Positions 18,509-28,932 of a DNA stretch of 64,000 nucleotides are shown here, in pieces; within the stretch, counting starts at the first letter, position 1, and every line of letters begins with the position of its first letter. The notes under the pieces are model-generated. The model worked only from the letters and a program-made list of their open reading frames with translations, made no database searches and was not told the DNA's origin. The translations under genes were made by a program, and so were the position numbers. Where the stretch lies: positions 62,001 to 126,000 of the forward strand of contig RSEH01000036.1 of NCBI GenBank assembly GCA_006503475.1. Direction: 5' to 3'. Origin of the DNA: Stentor roeselii (lineage: Eukaryota > Ciliophora > Heterotrichea > Heterotrichida > Stentoridae).

Positions 18509-20083
18509 TTAAGCGTTGTTTAAAAAATCAAATGAATGATGAGTTCTCCGGTTTGGAGTCGATATTCGCTTTATGTGGTCTCGGACTTTTGGAGTTTCTG
18601 GAAGTCTTAAGAAACCTTTTAATTCTTCTGGAACTGGGTTTTCGTCTAGTGTTGGTTTGGAGTTTACTACGAAGTTTACGAGTTTATTCGTGATTCTGTT
18701 GAAGTATTCTCTTTGAGTTCTTTCAGCATTTCGGAGTTTTCCACTTGGAGCTGAGATTTTCTCTAAAGCTCCAACCTGTACAGCAAGCAACTTAATCTGC
18801 CTATGCACAGATTCCAGGGACTGAGTAAGATGATTAAAATCTCCCCATCCTGCCTTCTGTTCAAGATAAGTAAGCACTTCAGTCCTATCAGCCTTATACG
18901 AAATATTCGTCTGCATATCAAGCATAAGATCTTTCAAGAACTTGATTTCCATTCCATCATTCGACCTTTTGCTATGATGAGTGACGATTTCAGCGAATTC
19001 AAGTTTAACCCTTCTCATATCTGAATTCAAATCTTCGAAATCGACTTGATTTTTTGCAAGTTTCGCAATCATATCATCAATTTTATACTCAATGTCCGAA
19101 TGTTTCGAGATCTGCCCAACTTTCAAGTACAAATCATGAGTCTCAAGTTTTGAAGCTTTGCCCAGCAAGACCTCATCAAGTCTCAACATCGCCTGTTCCT
19201 GTTCTCTAAGAATTCTATTGAAAGTTCCCAGTTCTGACTCGAATCCAGTGATTTTCGGGTTGATTTGGCCGAGGTACTTGTTTAGATCTGCTTTAGTAAC
19301 GCGAATCTGTAGTTCAAGAGTGACTTTTTCTAAGTCTTTAACACTTACTTTTAAAGAAAGTTCACTTCTCAGTTCTTTTGAAAGACTTTCAAAGGAATTT
19401 TGAAGGTTTCCGAAGTTATTCGAGATATTTTCAATGAAAAGATGAAGTTTTTTGAACTTTCTGTGAAACTTCGAACCGAGGTTCGAAGTCTGTTCTTTTG
19501 TTGAGTAATTTTCCAGGGTGTTAAGAAGACTTGACTCGATTCTTGCAAGTTGTTTAACAGCTTCTTCTTGGCGGAAGTAGTTTTTAAAGACTGCTTCTTT
19601 GAAAGAGTTTAACTCAATTTGAGTCTTTTCCAGGTCTTCTGCATTGGCGGCGAGTTTTAATTGAGCGGCGAGTTCATTTGCAGTTGCATTTGAACATTTA
19701 GTATCGAGTTGCCGCTCTAAACGATTAAGGTCCCCGTTGTACGCTTTGAGTTTAAGGTCAGTTAAGATGTCGCCGATGAGACTTTTTGATTTAGAAAAGT
19801 CTTCTTCAAGGCGGTTTAAATGGTCTTGGGTGTCCTTTGCTTCTTTTTCTGATTTTTTTAAGTCTTTAGTGAACTCGGCCAGGTCCTGTCGACTTCTCTT
19901 GTACCTTCTGTCGATTTCTTCTTTGATACAGCTGATTGTTAAACTGCTCGTCAACAGTTCATCCAGGGAGGACCTGAGACTGTCTTTTATCAGATCTGGG
20001 ATGTTTTGAAGACGTGACTCGATTGATGATAAACGGTTGTCAAGCTCGACGCCTTTCTGGGTGTCTTCTTGAGTGAAGAACAT
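18509..20083 (-). CDS. Long coiled-coil protein, 524 aa
   Basis: Almost entirely alpha-helical coiled coil from residue ~12 to ~430 (many LEKxxxEL heptads with breaks), then a short Pro/Arg/Ser-rich tail with SPxx/TP sites (STPNRRTHHSF). No globular domain, signal peptide or TM segment. It resembles ciliate cytoskeletal or basal-body filament proteins but no family name is justified. About 50 nt separate it from the upstream gene on the same strand. Confidence 0.8.
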   Translation of the reverse strand: MFFTQEDTQKGVELDNRLSSIESRLQNIPDLIKDSLRSSLDELLTSSLTISCIKEEIDRRYKRSRQDLAEFTKDLKKSEKEAKDTQDHLNRLEEDFSKSKSLIGDILTDLKLKAYNGDLNRLERQLDTKCSNATANELAAQLKLAANAEDLEKTQIELNSFKEAVFKNYFRQEEAVKQLARIESSLLNTLENYSTKEQTSNLGSKFHRKFKKLHLFIENISNNFGNLQNSFESLSKELRSELSLKVSVKDLEKVTLELQIRVTKADLNKYLGQINPKITGFESELGTFNRILREQEQAMLRLDEVLLGKASKLETHDLYLKVGQISKHSDIEYKIDDMIAKLAKNQVDFEDLNSDMRRVKLEFAEIVTHHSKRSNDGMEIKFLKDLMLDMQTNISYKADRTEVLTYLEQKAGWGDFNHLTQSLESVHRQIKLLAVQVGALEKISAPSGKLRNAERTQREYFNRITNKLVNFVVNSKPTLDENPVPEELKGFLRLPETPKVRDHIKRISTPNRRTHHSFDFLNNA

Positions 20084-20131
20084 AGATTATTGCCATTTTT
20101 CAGAATTATCTTGAAAAGTTCATAAAATTAG

Positions 20132-21583
20132 TTAATTTTCACTTTCTTCACTTAAATCGAGGTCCAAGGGCTTTTTATGAAAATTTCCAGTCATTTCATC
20201 GAGTTTTTTAGAAATTTTTTCGAGGTAGTCGGAATTGCTTTTAACGCTCAGGTCTTTGCTCATTGATGATCTTACCCTGGACTCTTCTTTTGTCACTGTC
20301 TTTGGGACCATCTCTCTTTTGTCCTCTATGAAGTAAGTCAAACGGCTTCCGAGCTTTTGGGGAACTATTCCGATCATGTTGAAAGGAATTCGACCTTCTT
20401 GGTCTGAAGACTTTTGCTTCAGGTAGATGGAAAATTCCTCGTCTGGGGTGGGAAGAGAGAATTTTGAACAGTTGAGAAAATTTCCTGCTTTTGTTGCTTG
20501 TCTGAAGATTTTTCTGGATATTTTGGAAATTCTACGGTTTTCGACTTTGGATAAGGTTGTTTCTTGCAGGTCTTCTGGGGATGAAAGAGATTTTTCTCTT
20601 GTGTAGGAGATTGTGGGGTAGATAGTGAACTTTGGGTTTAAGGGGGTGAGCTTTTTCGGGTTTGATATGGATGAGGGTTCTCCTTTCAGAAGACAGCCTT
20701 GCACTGCTAGGAAAATCCAGTTCCCATTCAGATCTTTAACAAAGTCCAATACAATTTCATTAACCGTTTTATGCTTGAAAAGTAGTTTATTAATAACAGG
20801 AGCAATATTCTTCGCAATCCGGGCTAAATCTGATATAGGCTGCAAGGAAGCAACAATGTGATAAGACTTCAAATCCTTGCAATTAACCATGAATCTTTCT
20901 GCATTATTTTCATTCTTCTCAAACAACTGAAGCGATCCTCTGGCAGGTTGAAAGGGCAAATTATTAACTAAAGTAAAGTACTTCAAACCCCCTTCGAGCC
21001 AGTCAACGGAAACCTTCCAAGCCATGCGACTGCTGACTTGAATATATCTTTGAAGTATATGATAACGATAAGGGCATTCTTCGAAACCTTTTCGAGCATT
21101 TTCTGCATCGAAATAAAGACGATTTCCTCCACCTTTTGATTTATGAACAAATAAAGGCAGGTATTTTAACCTTTTGCAGTGAGTTTTTTGGATGAAACTG
21201 AAAAAATTATCGATTGAATTGTCGGATGTGTCTGAACAAATAAACCCTTCTTCCGAGTTGAATAAAAAAATCGGATTCCGACCGTGAGAAGAATAAAGAA
21301 GTGTCTCTGGTATTCGAATGAAGATATCATGGTCCAGTGACTTTTGACTAAGAACAGAAAAAACTTCAGGATTTCTCCTGCAATTTTTTAAAAACTTTGT
21401 CAGATAGTTCGAAGTGTTTGTTATTTGCGAGTTTTGGACTCGGTTTAAATGATTAAGTGATGCGACTGCAGGATTTTCTGATGTTTTTTTAAGGATTTCT
21501 TTAAGAGTTTGCAGTTCTTTTTTGATTTCGTTACTATGAAATGAGATCTAGTTAAAGTTTACATCTTCTTGAGTTATTTCCAT
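20132..21583 (-). CDS. Hypothetical protein, 478 aa
   Basis: A tiny first exon (ATG 21583, seven codons, MEITQED) is joined by a 15 nt intron (21548-21562) to a long second exon. That exon is open for ~1.4 kb with no in-frame ATG before MAWKV (21025), so without the intron the gene would wrongly start there and lose 181 residues. The N-terminal ~40 residues are helical; ~80-330 look globular with mixed strands; 330-478 are charged and Ser-rich. I do not recognise the fold. The block CPYRYHILQRYIQVSSRMAW looks like part of a structured core. Confidence 0.8.
21548..21562 (-). other. 15-nt intron after a 7-codon first exon
   Basis: Minus strand GTAAACTTTAACTAG, stop in frame. Joins MEITQED to ISFHSNEIKKEL. 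A at position 10. Confidence 0.9.
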
Positions 21584-23098
21584 TGAATATTTTAGAAGGT
21601 TAGGAATTCATTAACTATTCAAAAATTAAAACGTTTAGCTTTACTTGCAAGTCTTAATTTCACTGAATGTTTCATTCACGATGTCATCGAAGACAACACT
21701 TAAGACAATAAATCTAAATTCGTTGTGATTAAAACTTTCAAAAATATCTTTGAACGCTCTTTAACTTTACATGAACTGTTTTATTATCCAAGTGTCAAAT
21801 AAAGACTTTTTGTCACTTCCAGCCTGCCATATTCGAAGAGAACTTCACAGAAAAGCCTGCCCTGAATGCCCAAAGAGCTAAAATTTCTTTGTGGCTCGAA
21901 AAATTTCATAACAGGACATCGAAGCAGTCCTCCTGGACATGAATTGCTCGTCAAATGAAATATCGACAGAAAAGACCGAGTTTTTGATGCCCTTAATTTC
22001 GCAATTTTTGATATTTTCTATAAATATAAAACCTTGTTATTTGAATTTTGTTTGTAGAGCTGATTAAAAGTTGCACTTTGATGATACACAAACTCGATTC
22101 ACAAGACTTGGGTGGCCATTCAAGGATTGATGAGCAGTTGTTTTGATTTCAAAAAAATCACATCGTTTTCGCCGCTGAAGACTTTAAAGTTGATTTTATC
22201 ACCTTGAAATTGTAGTGGAAGGTGCTTAAGAAAAAAAATCAAATAATTGAGAGGTGATTAGTGAGAAGCTGGGTTTTATCATGCGAAACTGAAATTATTG
22301 AGTTTTCAAGGAGAAGAAAGCTAGGGTGATATTTTGGGCAGAATATGATTGTAAATTATTGACTTTTTTCTAGACTCAAAAGAAGAATGTTGTGTCTTCT
22401 GAGCATAGACCACTTGTTTAAGTCAGATCTAGTGAAAAAAATAGGCTTGATTATCCAAGATCTCCACTTGAGATTAAATTAGTACCATGTTTGTCGATTT
22501 CTTTAACAATTTAAATTTATAAATCAAAATTTTGATGTTGAATGGATTAAAAATTTAGTTTTATTAATTGATTTATAGTTTTGAATTTATTCACTCAGTA
22601 ATAAATACTTTAATTCATTTATTATCAGTTAAAAATTCACATAAGTCGTGAAAATTAAATATTTTAACAAAATTGAAAGTTGAGATTTATTTGGATGGTT
22701 TCGCTTAAGAAACATTTAAAATTATTATGGAAACTACTTTGAGTAAAATAAATTTTTAAGAGTTTAATAGTGAAAAAGGTATTTTTTGAATTTGAATAGT
22801 TTTCAAACCTTCACAATCAAATATTAAATTTTTAAACTCTGATAAGAATCCTGAAATATAGTATAAAGTTTTTATCTCTAAGCATGATTGGTTGATTATT
22901 CAGCTACTTATGCATGATTTGATTAGATTCAAAGAAATATCTCATAAATAATTAAATTCGAGAATTAGATATGAAGGATTCTAGATATTTAAGTTTTTCA
23001 TGAAAATTTCCTTCATATTTTTAACAGTAATCATTTTGATAATCTAGTATTCAAAGTGTAATAATATTCAAATCATTAGATCTAACAACTAATCTTAA
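21584..23098. other. Gene-poor interval, possible decayed coding traces
   Basis: About 1.5 kb with no open frame above 60 codons. The first ~600 nt (to ~22230) are less AT-rich than the rest and hold broken coding-like snippets on the plus strand, for example KFVVIKTFKNIFE near 21719-21757, which resembles the beta-3 region of a kinase, and KLDSQDLGGHSRIDEQLF near 22090-22146. Stops interrupt all frames. The remainder is plain AT-rich DNA. I see no RNA gene or repeat that I can name. Confidence 0.35.
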
Positions 23099-25165
23099 CT
23101 AAAATAAGAACCTAGTTAAATAAAACTCTAATTCCCTGTACCTATCAAGCCATTCCTGAGCCTCATTTTTATTTCTGAAAGCAAATTCTTGCCTTTTCTC
23201 ACTAATACTCCAAACCCTAACCCCATCAAAATCACCACAAGAAACAACAAATTTATCATCCTTAGTGATAAGCACTTTCCAGACAGCTTCAACATGTCCA
23301 TTAAAACAAGCATGCACCTCTTTATTTTGAATGCTCCAAACAAAGATTCTTTTATCATTTCCCCCAGAGCAAGCAAACCTTCCTCCATTTGTAAACTTGA
23401 CAGAATAAACAGCTTCAGAATGTCCTTCAAAAATGAACTCTTTTCTAAGATTCTCCAAGTCCCACAACATTACCTTCGCGTTGTAATCCCCAGAAATAGC
23501 CTTTCGCTCATCATTTAAAATATCAGCACAAAAGACAGAATCCAGATGACCTTCCAACTGAGAAATCATTGAAAATTTCTTTAAATCCCAGATAATCAGG
23601 TTATCATGAATTCCCATGGATCCAGTCACCAATAAGTTCATTTTTGAAGAAATGCAAACTGTTTGGACTAAACCAGAATGTCCTTTTAGTATTTTTTCAT
23701 TTTGGTTTACGTTGCATATGGCAACATCATTTCCACTTCCATATGCAAAAAGTTTTTCTTTTATCATTTCAGATCTGAGTAAAAATTTCTTCAAATTTAA
23801 AAAAAATTCAAAATTTTTTGATGATATTCTTGTGACTCCTATTCTTGAATCGCGAGAAGCAGAAATGATTAGGTCCTCAGCGGTTGTGACTCCGTAAACG
23901 TTGTCTTTGTGGAACTCAAATTGATGGAGTTTTGTTTTTAATTCAATACTCCATAAGATTATTGTTTCATCTTCTGATCCTGATACAATGAACTTGTCGT
24001 CTGAAGTCACTGAAACTGAAGAAACTCCTTGAGTATGTCCTGATAGAGTTGCGAAAAGTGACTTAGTGTTGGATTTCCATATTTTTACTAATTTATCGTC
24101 TGAGCAAGTTATTAGAAATTCTTCGGTTTTTGTTATTGCTATCGAATTAATATATGGGTAGTGGGCGTAGATTGAAAAAATATTTTGGTAGGTAATTAAA
24201 TCAATGACTTTCAAATGTATTCCAATTCCTGCATAAAATAAATTTTTAGCAGAAATAAACCCGCACCTTACAATTCCACTAGTAATAATTCTATTTAAGC
24301 ATTCAGCTGATTGAGTTTTCCAGATAAAAATCTCTTTTGTACTACTTCCAGAAACTATAAGACTACAGTCTTCACTGAAACCAGCAGTTAGAACCGCTCC
24401 TGAATGGCCTCGATAAACATTTTTACAGCCCATATTCCGAATATCCCATAAAATAAGCGTCTTATCAAAAGACCCAGACACTGCAAAAGTCCCATCCTTA
24501 AAAATTGCTAAGCACTTCACATCTGACTTATGATGAAGAAGACAAGCAAGTTGGGTTTGAGTCTCCATGTTCCAGACCCTCACAGATGTATCCTCAGAAC
24601 CAGTGACAAGAGTTTTTGCATCAGTGGAGATGGCGACGCACAAGAAGCCTCCATTGTGAGTTTTTAGGAATTCCTTGTATTTACTTTGCATATCATTGGC
24701 AGGATCAGAGATGAATGAATAAAGATGATGAGAATATTTTTCTATTACTTGTAATTGCAAATCATTTAGAGAAAACTGGGAAGTTTCCATTTCTGAGTCA
24801 ATTATTTGTTTTATTTCCTTTTTTTGTGAGCTTTTAAATGATGATTTTGAGATTAGATCAAGATAATTTCTGGTCTGGGTGTTAATTTTTTTTATTAGTG
24901 AGTTGCTGCAGCTTTCAATCTTTTTTAGTATTTCTTTCGTTTGAAGATTTACTTGTTTCTTTAGATTGATCAGAGTAGTGATCCAGGTCTGTAGTTTCTC
25001 AACGAGGATTGACTTTTGGGTTGGATCCAGCTCTTTAAACAACTTTTTATATTGATGATTTGCTCTTATTGCTAAGTGTTTTCCAAGGTCGGTTTTACAT
25101 AAGTAAGCATTTGAGCAGTTGCAGATAAAGAAGGCTTGGGATGAGCAGATTTCGCAGTAATCCAT
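23099..25165 (-). CDS. B-box-like zinc finger, coiled-coil, WD40 repeat protein, 688 aa
   Basis: The N-terminus has a Cys/His pattern of B-box or ZZ type (C5-x2-C8, C-N-C near 14-16, CKTDLGKHL 23-31, H37). Residues ~45-150 are a coiled coil, the TRIM-like order without a RING. From ~165 to the end there are about twelve WD40 repeats (TGSEDTSVRVWNMET, SGSFDKTLILWDIRN, TCSDDKLVKIWKS, SGSEDETIILWSIE, SGGNDKRIFVWSI and others), probably one 12-14 bladed or two stacked propellers. It should act as a scaffold; the partner is unknown. Both flanks are long gene-poor stretches. Confidence 0.9.
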   Translation of the reverse strand: MDYCEICSSQAFFICNCSNAYLCKTDLGKHLAIRANHQYKKLFKELDPTQKSILVEKLQTWITTLINLKKQVNLQTKEILKKIESCSNSLIKKINTQTRNYLDLISKSSFKSSQKKEIKQIIDSEMETSQFSLNDLQLQVIEKYSHHLYSFISDPANDMQSKYKEFLKTHNGGFLCVAISTDAKTLVTGSEDTSVRVWNMETQTQLACLLHHKSDVKCLAIFKDGTFAVSGSFDKTLILWDIRNMGCKNVYRGHSGAVLTAGFSEDCSLIVSGSSTKEIFIWKTQSAECLNRIITSGIVRCGFISAKNLFYAGIGIHLKVIDLITYQNIFSIYAHYPYINSIAITKTEEFLITCSDDKLVKIWKSNTKSLFATLSGHTQGVSSVSVTSDDKFIVSGSEDETIILWSIELKTKLHQFEFHKDNVYGVTTAEDLIISASRDSRIGVTRISSKNFEFFLNLKKFLLRSEMIKEKLFAYGSGNDVAICNVNQNEKILKGHSGLVQTVCISSKMNLLVTGSMGIHDNLIIWDLKKFSMISQLEGHLDSVFCADILNDERKAISGDYNAKVMLWDLENLRKEFIFEGHSEAVYSVKFTNGGRFACSGGNDKRIFVWSIQNKEVHACFNGHVEAVWKVLITKDDKFVVSCGDFDGVRVWSISEKRQEFAFRNKNEAQEWLDRYRELEFYLTRFLF

Positions 25166-26977
25166 ATTATTATAGCTATATATTGATCTACAATTACGTC
25201 ATTTTAAAAATAAGCGTATTATCTCCTTCTACTTGATAATAATTGAATAATTACAGTATACGATTACAAAATTATTTAAGTTTTTTATATCTAATAATCA
25301 TGAATATAATTTAAAAAATAACTAAGATCGATTTTAGGAGAATCAAAATAAGATAACTTAACATTTTTATTATATTTTGATAATAAGTTTTAGATAATCA
25401 GAGGAAATGATTAATATTGAAACTCCTAATGAGGCAGTTTAATATTATCAAAGTTCAAATTATCAAGAGTTTATCTCTGGGCAATTATTATGATAAAAAA
25501 ACTCATCTTCTAAAGAACCATTTTTTTAAATCCTCAGCAAATCGAAGCTCTTGAAAATCTTTTAAAAAATTCTCTTAAACCATTTTCAGAGATACTACTA
25601 TAAACTCTTGAGTTAAATGGCCACATATGAAACGATTGCTAGAGTTTTATGTTAAGGCTTGGGGAAAACTCAGTGTATCCTCAATAGAGAGAAATCTAGA
25701 TCTGCTTAAAAAGCTAAGAAAATTTACAGGAGTGCCTTCAGTACAGCTCAATGAGATGAAATTCGAAGAATACTTAAATAGTTTGTATTGACTTTTCTAA
25801 GACACATTCATATTCTTTTGAGATTTTTTTGGATTATAAGGTCTTTACTCTGAAAGACATCTCATAATTATTTCAACATTATCTATAATCTAATTATTTG
25901 TAATTTCAATATTATAGTTGATTATTATTTGTCATTTCAATAATATTAGAAGGACTTGAATTTGCACATTCGAAACCTTTAATAAATTCAATCCCAGTAG
26001 ATGTTAATTAAACTTTAGTATTTTCTTTGCTAAAATATTTGTTTCCTAACTCCATACTATCTAAGTATTAAGATTAGGTCTATTTAGTTAAACCATTCAC
26101 TTTGAAGCCAGGCATATAGGAAATTTGAGATTTGAAATTTTCCCATTTAGATAATATTTAATTATTAGGCAATTATAAAATGAAGAATCATCATATTTTA
26201 TTTTCTTATGAATATGATTAATAAATCTTAATTTTTGGAATAGTTACCTCAATACTAAACATTATTTTATACTTTATTTTTATTATTACTTAATTTGCTC
26301 AAAAACCTGAGATGCAATTACTCTTTAAATTTTATTGCATGTCTATAATATATCTAAAACAAAATATATGATAATTTTATAACGTGAAGAATAGCGAGGC
26401 ACTAAAAGAAAACTTAGATTATTAATTAGGCATCATTGACTATTTGTTGGTTCTTGTGTACATCTAAAATTTCATTTCCAAATTGTGATATGATGATTTG
26501 TAGAAATTAAAGTGTTTAGAAATGTTTAAGATTATAACTAAGTTTTTTTAAGACAGATATATATCACATAGAGCATCAATTCTAGTAAAAATTAAACCAG
26601 AAGCTAAAAAAAATCCTTATCCAGGATATCATCAAGACAAATTAATATACACCAAGTTCATTCAAGTTTTCTTTATGCTAACCAAATCTTCTCTAATAAA
26701 AAATTAAACTAAACTAAACATCATATTCTATCCAATTTTCTAAAAATAAACCAATCATCAAATCACAATTCTTTCAGTTAATTCCAAATCACTAAATCCA
26801 ATAGAACCAAAAAATCCCTAAAATATCCAAAACATTAAAATAATCTTCCATTCTTCAATTCTTCCATTCCTTCAAACTCCAAACCTTGCAACTAAAAAAA
26901 CTCTCCATCTCAATTCTCCACATCCAACTAAACCTCTCCAAACAATTCCCTTCCTCCTTACAAAACATCTTATCAAA
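25166..26977. other. Gene-poor AT-rich interval
   Basis: About 1.8 kb, very AT-rich, with no long open frame. The only coding-like part is around 25530-25791 (described separately). The last ~200 nt before the VAP gene are pyrimidine-rich on the plus strand. No repeat array, RNA gene or mobile element is recognisable by eye. Confidence 0.4.
25627..25791 (+). pseudogene. 54-codon intact small frame, probably a gene remnant
   Basis: An ATG-to-TGA frame of 54 codons with normal-looking coding composition (starts MKRLLEFYVKAWGKL, ends NEMKFEEYLNSLY). Just upstream, around 25532-25610, another frame reads PQQIEALENLLKNSLKPF before a stop, as though both were parts of one helical protein that has been disrupted. 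It may be the 3' end of a decayed gene or a genuine small protein gene. Isolated within an AT-rich desert. Confidence 0.3.
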
Positions 26978-27676
26978 ATGGAGTAAACCCCAAATAGGTC
27001 TCCAATAACAATCTCTCCAGGTAACATGATCCTCTTCAAAGGAATGCTGAGTTCACGAATCGAGTCAAGTTTCACAATCAAAAACAACTCTCCAAGTTCA
27101 GCCTGCTTCAAAATCAAGACATCTTCAAGAAATGAGTTCCTGGTCAGTCCGACGTCTTCAGTGATCCGTCCAAAAGAAGACATGCAGATCCAAGTCACCT
27201 TTTCCGGTCCTCCTGAAGCGAGGAACAAAGGTCAAAAGTTCTTAATTCAGATCGCATTCGCCTCAGACCTCAAACTTGTTGACTGGAACAGCAGAGAAAA
27301 CCTTGAATTTAAACTTGGAACTAAATTCATGGTGGCTGATGTTGAAGAAAAAGCACCTGAGGCTAGAATTGTGGAAAAAGATGATAGTTTCAGCTTTAAA
27401 AACTCTAATGCTTATGCCGATATCGAGTTTGAAGATGAGGCGAATCCTGGAAAAAGCTTGGAAGATGAAAAAAAGGAAATCACGGAAAAAAATGCGGTTG
27501 TTACCAATCAGATCAGGGAAATTAAAAAAGAGATCGACCAGGATAGGTACAAACTTAAGTTTAAAAACGAAACTTCACATGTTGCTAGTGGTGAAAATAA
27601 GGCGAAGTATTCTATTCCTCATGTGCTGCTTAGCTTTGTGATTGGACTGTTCTTTGGATTTTATATTTTAGCTTAG
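26978..27676 (+). CDS. VAP-like MSP-domain protein with C-terminal membrane anchor
   Basis: Two exons: a first exon of only 5 nt of coding sequence (ATGGA), a 15 nt intron, then the rest; 227 aa. The spliced N-terminus MESPITISPGNMILFKG supplies the first strand of the MSP domain (~4-115) that would otherwise be missing. Family signs: FTIKNNSPSSACFKIKTSS and VSPTSSVIRPKEDMQIQV. A helical linker (~155-195) follows, and one C-terminal TM segment (~206-226). VAP proteins are tail-anchored in the ER and bind FFAT motifs to build contact sites for lipid transfer; that role is expected here. Also open in a second frame (27276-27641), a shadow. Confidence 0.9.
26983..26997 (+). other. 15-nt intron after a 5-nt coding exon
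   Basis: GTAAACCCCAAATAG. The unspliced reading would be ATG GAG TAA; splicing gives MESPITISPG in frame with the MSP domain. A at position 10. Confidence 0.93.
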
Positions 27677-27849
27677 GTTGGTAAGAATAAATTAGAAGGG
27701 CTTTGAATATCGATGAATATTCTCTTTGACTCATATGAAGCTATTTTCCTTTAGCCTCCCAATGATCCAACTATTAAAATCCTTATCATTCTCATCAATT
27801 CTCTTCTCATCTGCATCACCTCCATCTTAACCCCTATAATCCAAGTAAA

Positions 27850-28932
27850 ATGTCCTTCAAACCTTTCATCTTCTCAGGACTTTTCATCAACTTCATCTTC
27901 CTTCTCATTCTAAAAGATCACAAAAGCTGGAAGTCATCAATTCACTACGAACGTTACTTATCTCGTTTCACCTCAAAGACCCTTGGTCTTTACTGTTACG
28001 AGTTAGACCAGATGTCGCCATCTCTCGAAAAACAAATTCAAATCGACGATCGAATGAATTCAATTCACCTGAAGCAACTTTCAAGAAATCTTCCAGAAAA
28101 TACTCTAAAACTCTTTTCAAATGACTTTGATAAAAACGTGCAAATGTTTTACACTGTCGAGACATCCTGGCCAGAGACATTTAAAGTAGGTGAGGATTTT
28201 TTATGTGAAAGCCAAATCTTCAACCACATCCTCGGTTCACACAAAGTATCTCTGAACTTCCAAGACAGTAAAAGTTTATCATCATACAAAATGACTGACC
28301 TTTCTCGAAGAGTGATTCAAGTTTTTGACCTTTCTCAGACAAGTCAATGTGAGGACTTCATCATCACTGCCACTGGAGAATGGTCTGTAAAAAATCATGA
28401 CGATTTGAAAGTGATTGAAGAACTTAACGTGAAAAACATCAACGACTTCAAAAATAAACTTCGTTGTCCAGTTTTCAATAAATTTCTAATCCGCAAGCAC
28501 CGAACTTCTGAATTCATCCAAAAACATTTTGTCCTTGTCTTTATCCAGCCTTTCGCGGTTTATTATTCTAATGCGAGTTATGAGTTCGAATTCAACGGAG
28601 AAGCCATAAAAGAAGAAATTATTTTAGAAAGTTTTTCTCAACAACGTTTAGAAGAAATCAGAAAAAACGTAGAAAAAACTATTTGGCACTTTTTTAAGCA
28701 TAACTTGAAAAATGTCTTGAACCACCCAAGAACTTTTGAAGTCTTTCAAGTCGATTTTTTACTGGACCATGACTTTTTCCCTTGGCTGCTCGATGTGAAG
28801 AACTTTCAGAAGCTGGGGCAAAAGCCGTTGGAAGCTGAAGTCCATTTATCAGCAATTGACTTAGCCTATTCATTACTTCTGGGAATTGAAGACGGTTTTA
28901 TCGAAGCTAATTCATTCACTAGGATTTATTAA
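27850..28932 (+). CDS. TTL-like (tubulin ligase family) divergent protein with N-terminal hydrophobic segment
   Basis: 360 aa. Residues 5-22 are hydrophobic (signal peptide or anchor). The only family clue is near the C-terminus: FEVFQVDFLLDHDFFPWLLDVKN (~297-319), which matches the TTL/TTLL block FELxGxDxxLDxxxxPWLLEVN. The key E-x-N metal/ATP residues of that block read D-x-K-N here, and I could not find the other ATP-grasp motifs with confidence, apart from VLVFIQPFAVYY in the middle, a likely strand. It may be an inactive or secretory-pathway TTL relative. Its stop codon is directly followed by the ATG of the methyltransferase gene. Confidence 0.6.
   Translation: MSFKPFIFSGLFINFIFLLILKDHKSWKSSIHYERYLSRFTSKTLGLYCYELDQMSPSLEKQIQIDDRMNSIHLKQLSRNLPENTLKLFSNDFDKNVQMFYTVETSWPETFKVGEDFLCESQIFNHILGSHKVSLNFQDSKSLSSYKMTDLSRRVIQVFDLSQTSQCEDFIITATGEWSVKNHDDLKVIEELNVKNINDFKNKLRCPVFNKFLIRKHRTSEFIQKHFVLVFIQPFAVYYSNASYEFEFNGEAIKEEIILESFSQQRLEEIRKNVEKTIWHFFKHNLKNVLNHPRTFEVFQVDFLLDHDFFPWLLDVKNFQKLGQKPLEAEVHLSAIDLAYSLLLGIEDGFIEANSFTRIY

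Noticed and set aside
27276-27641. 121-codon frame overlapping the VAP-like gene
   Set aside because: Shadow frame of Lys-rich coding sequence; the MSP-domain frame explains the region.
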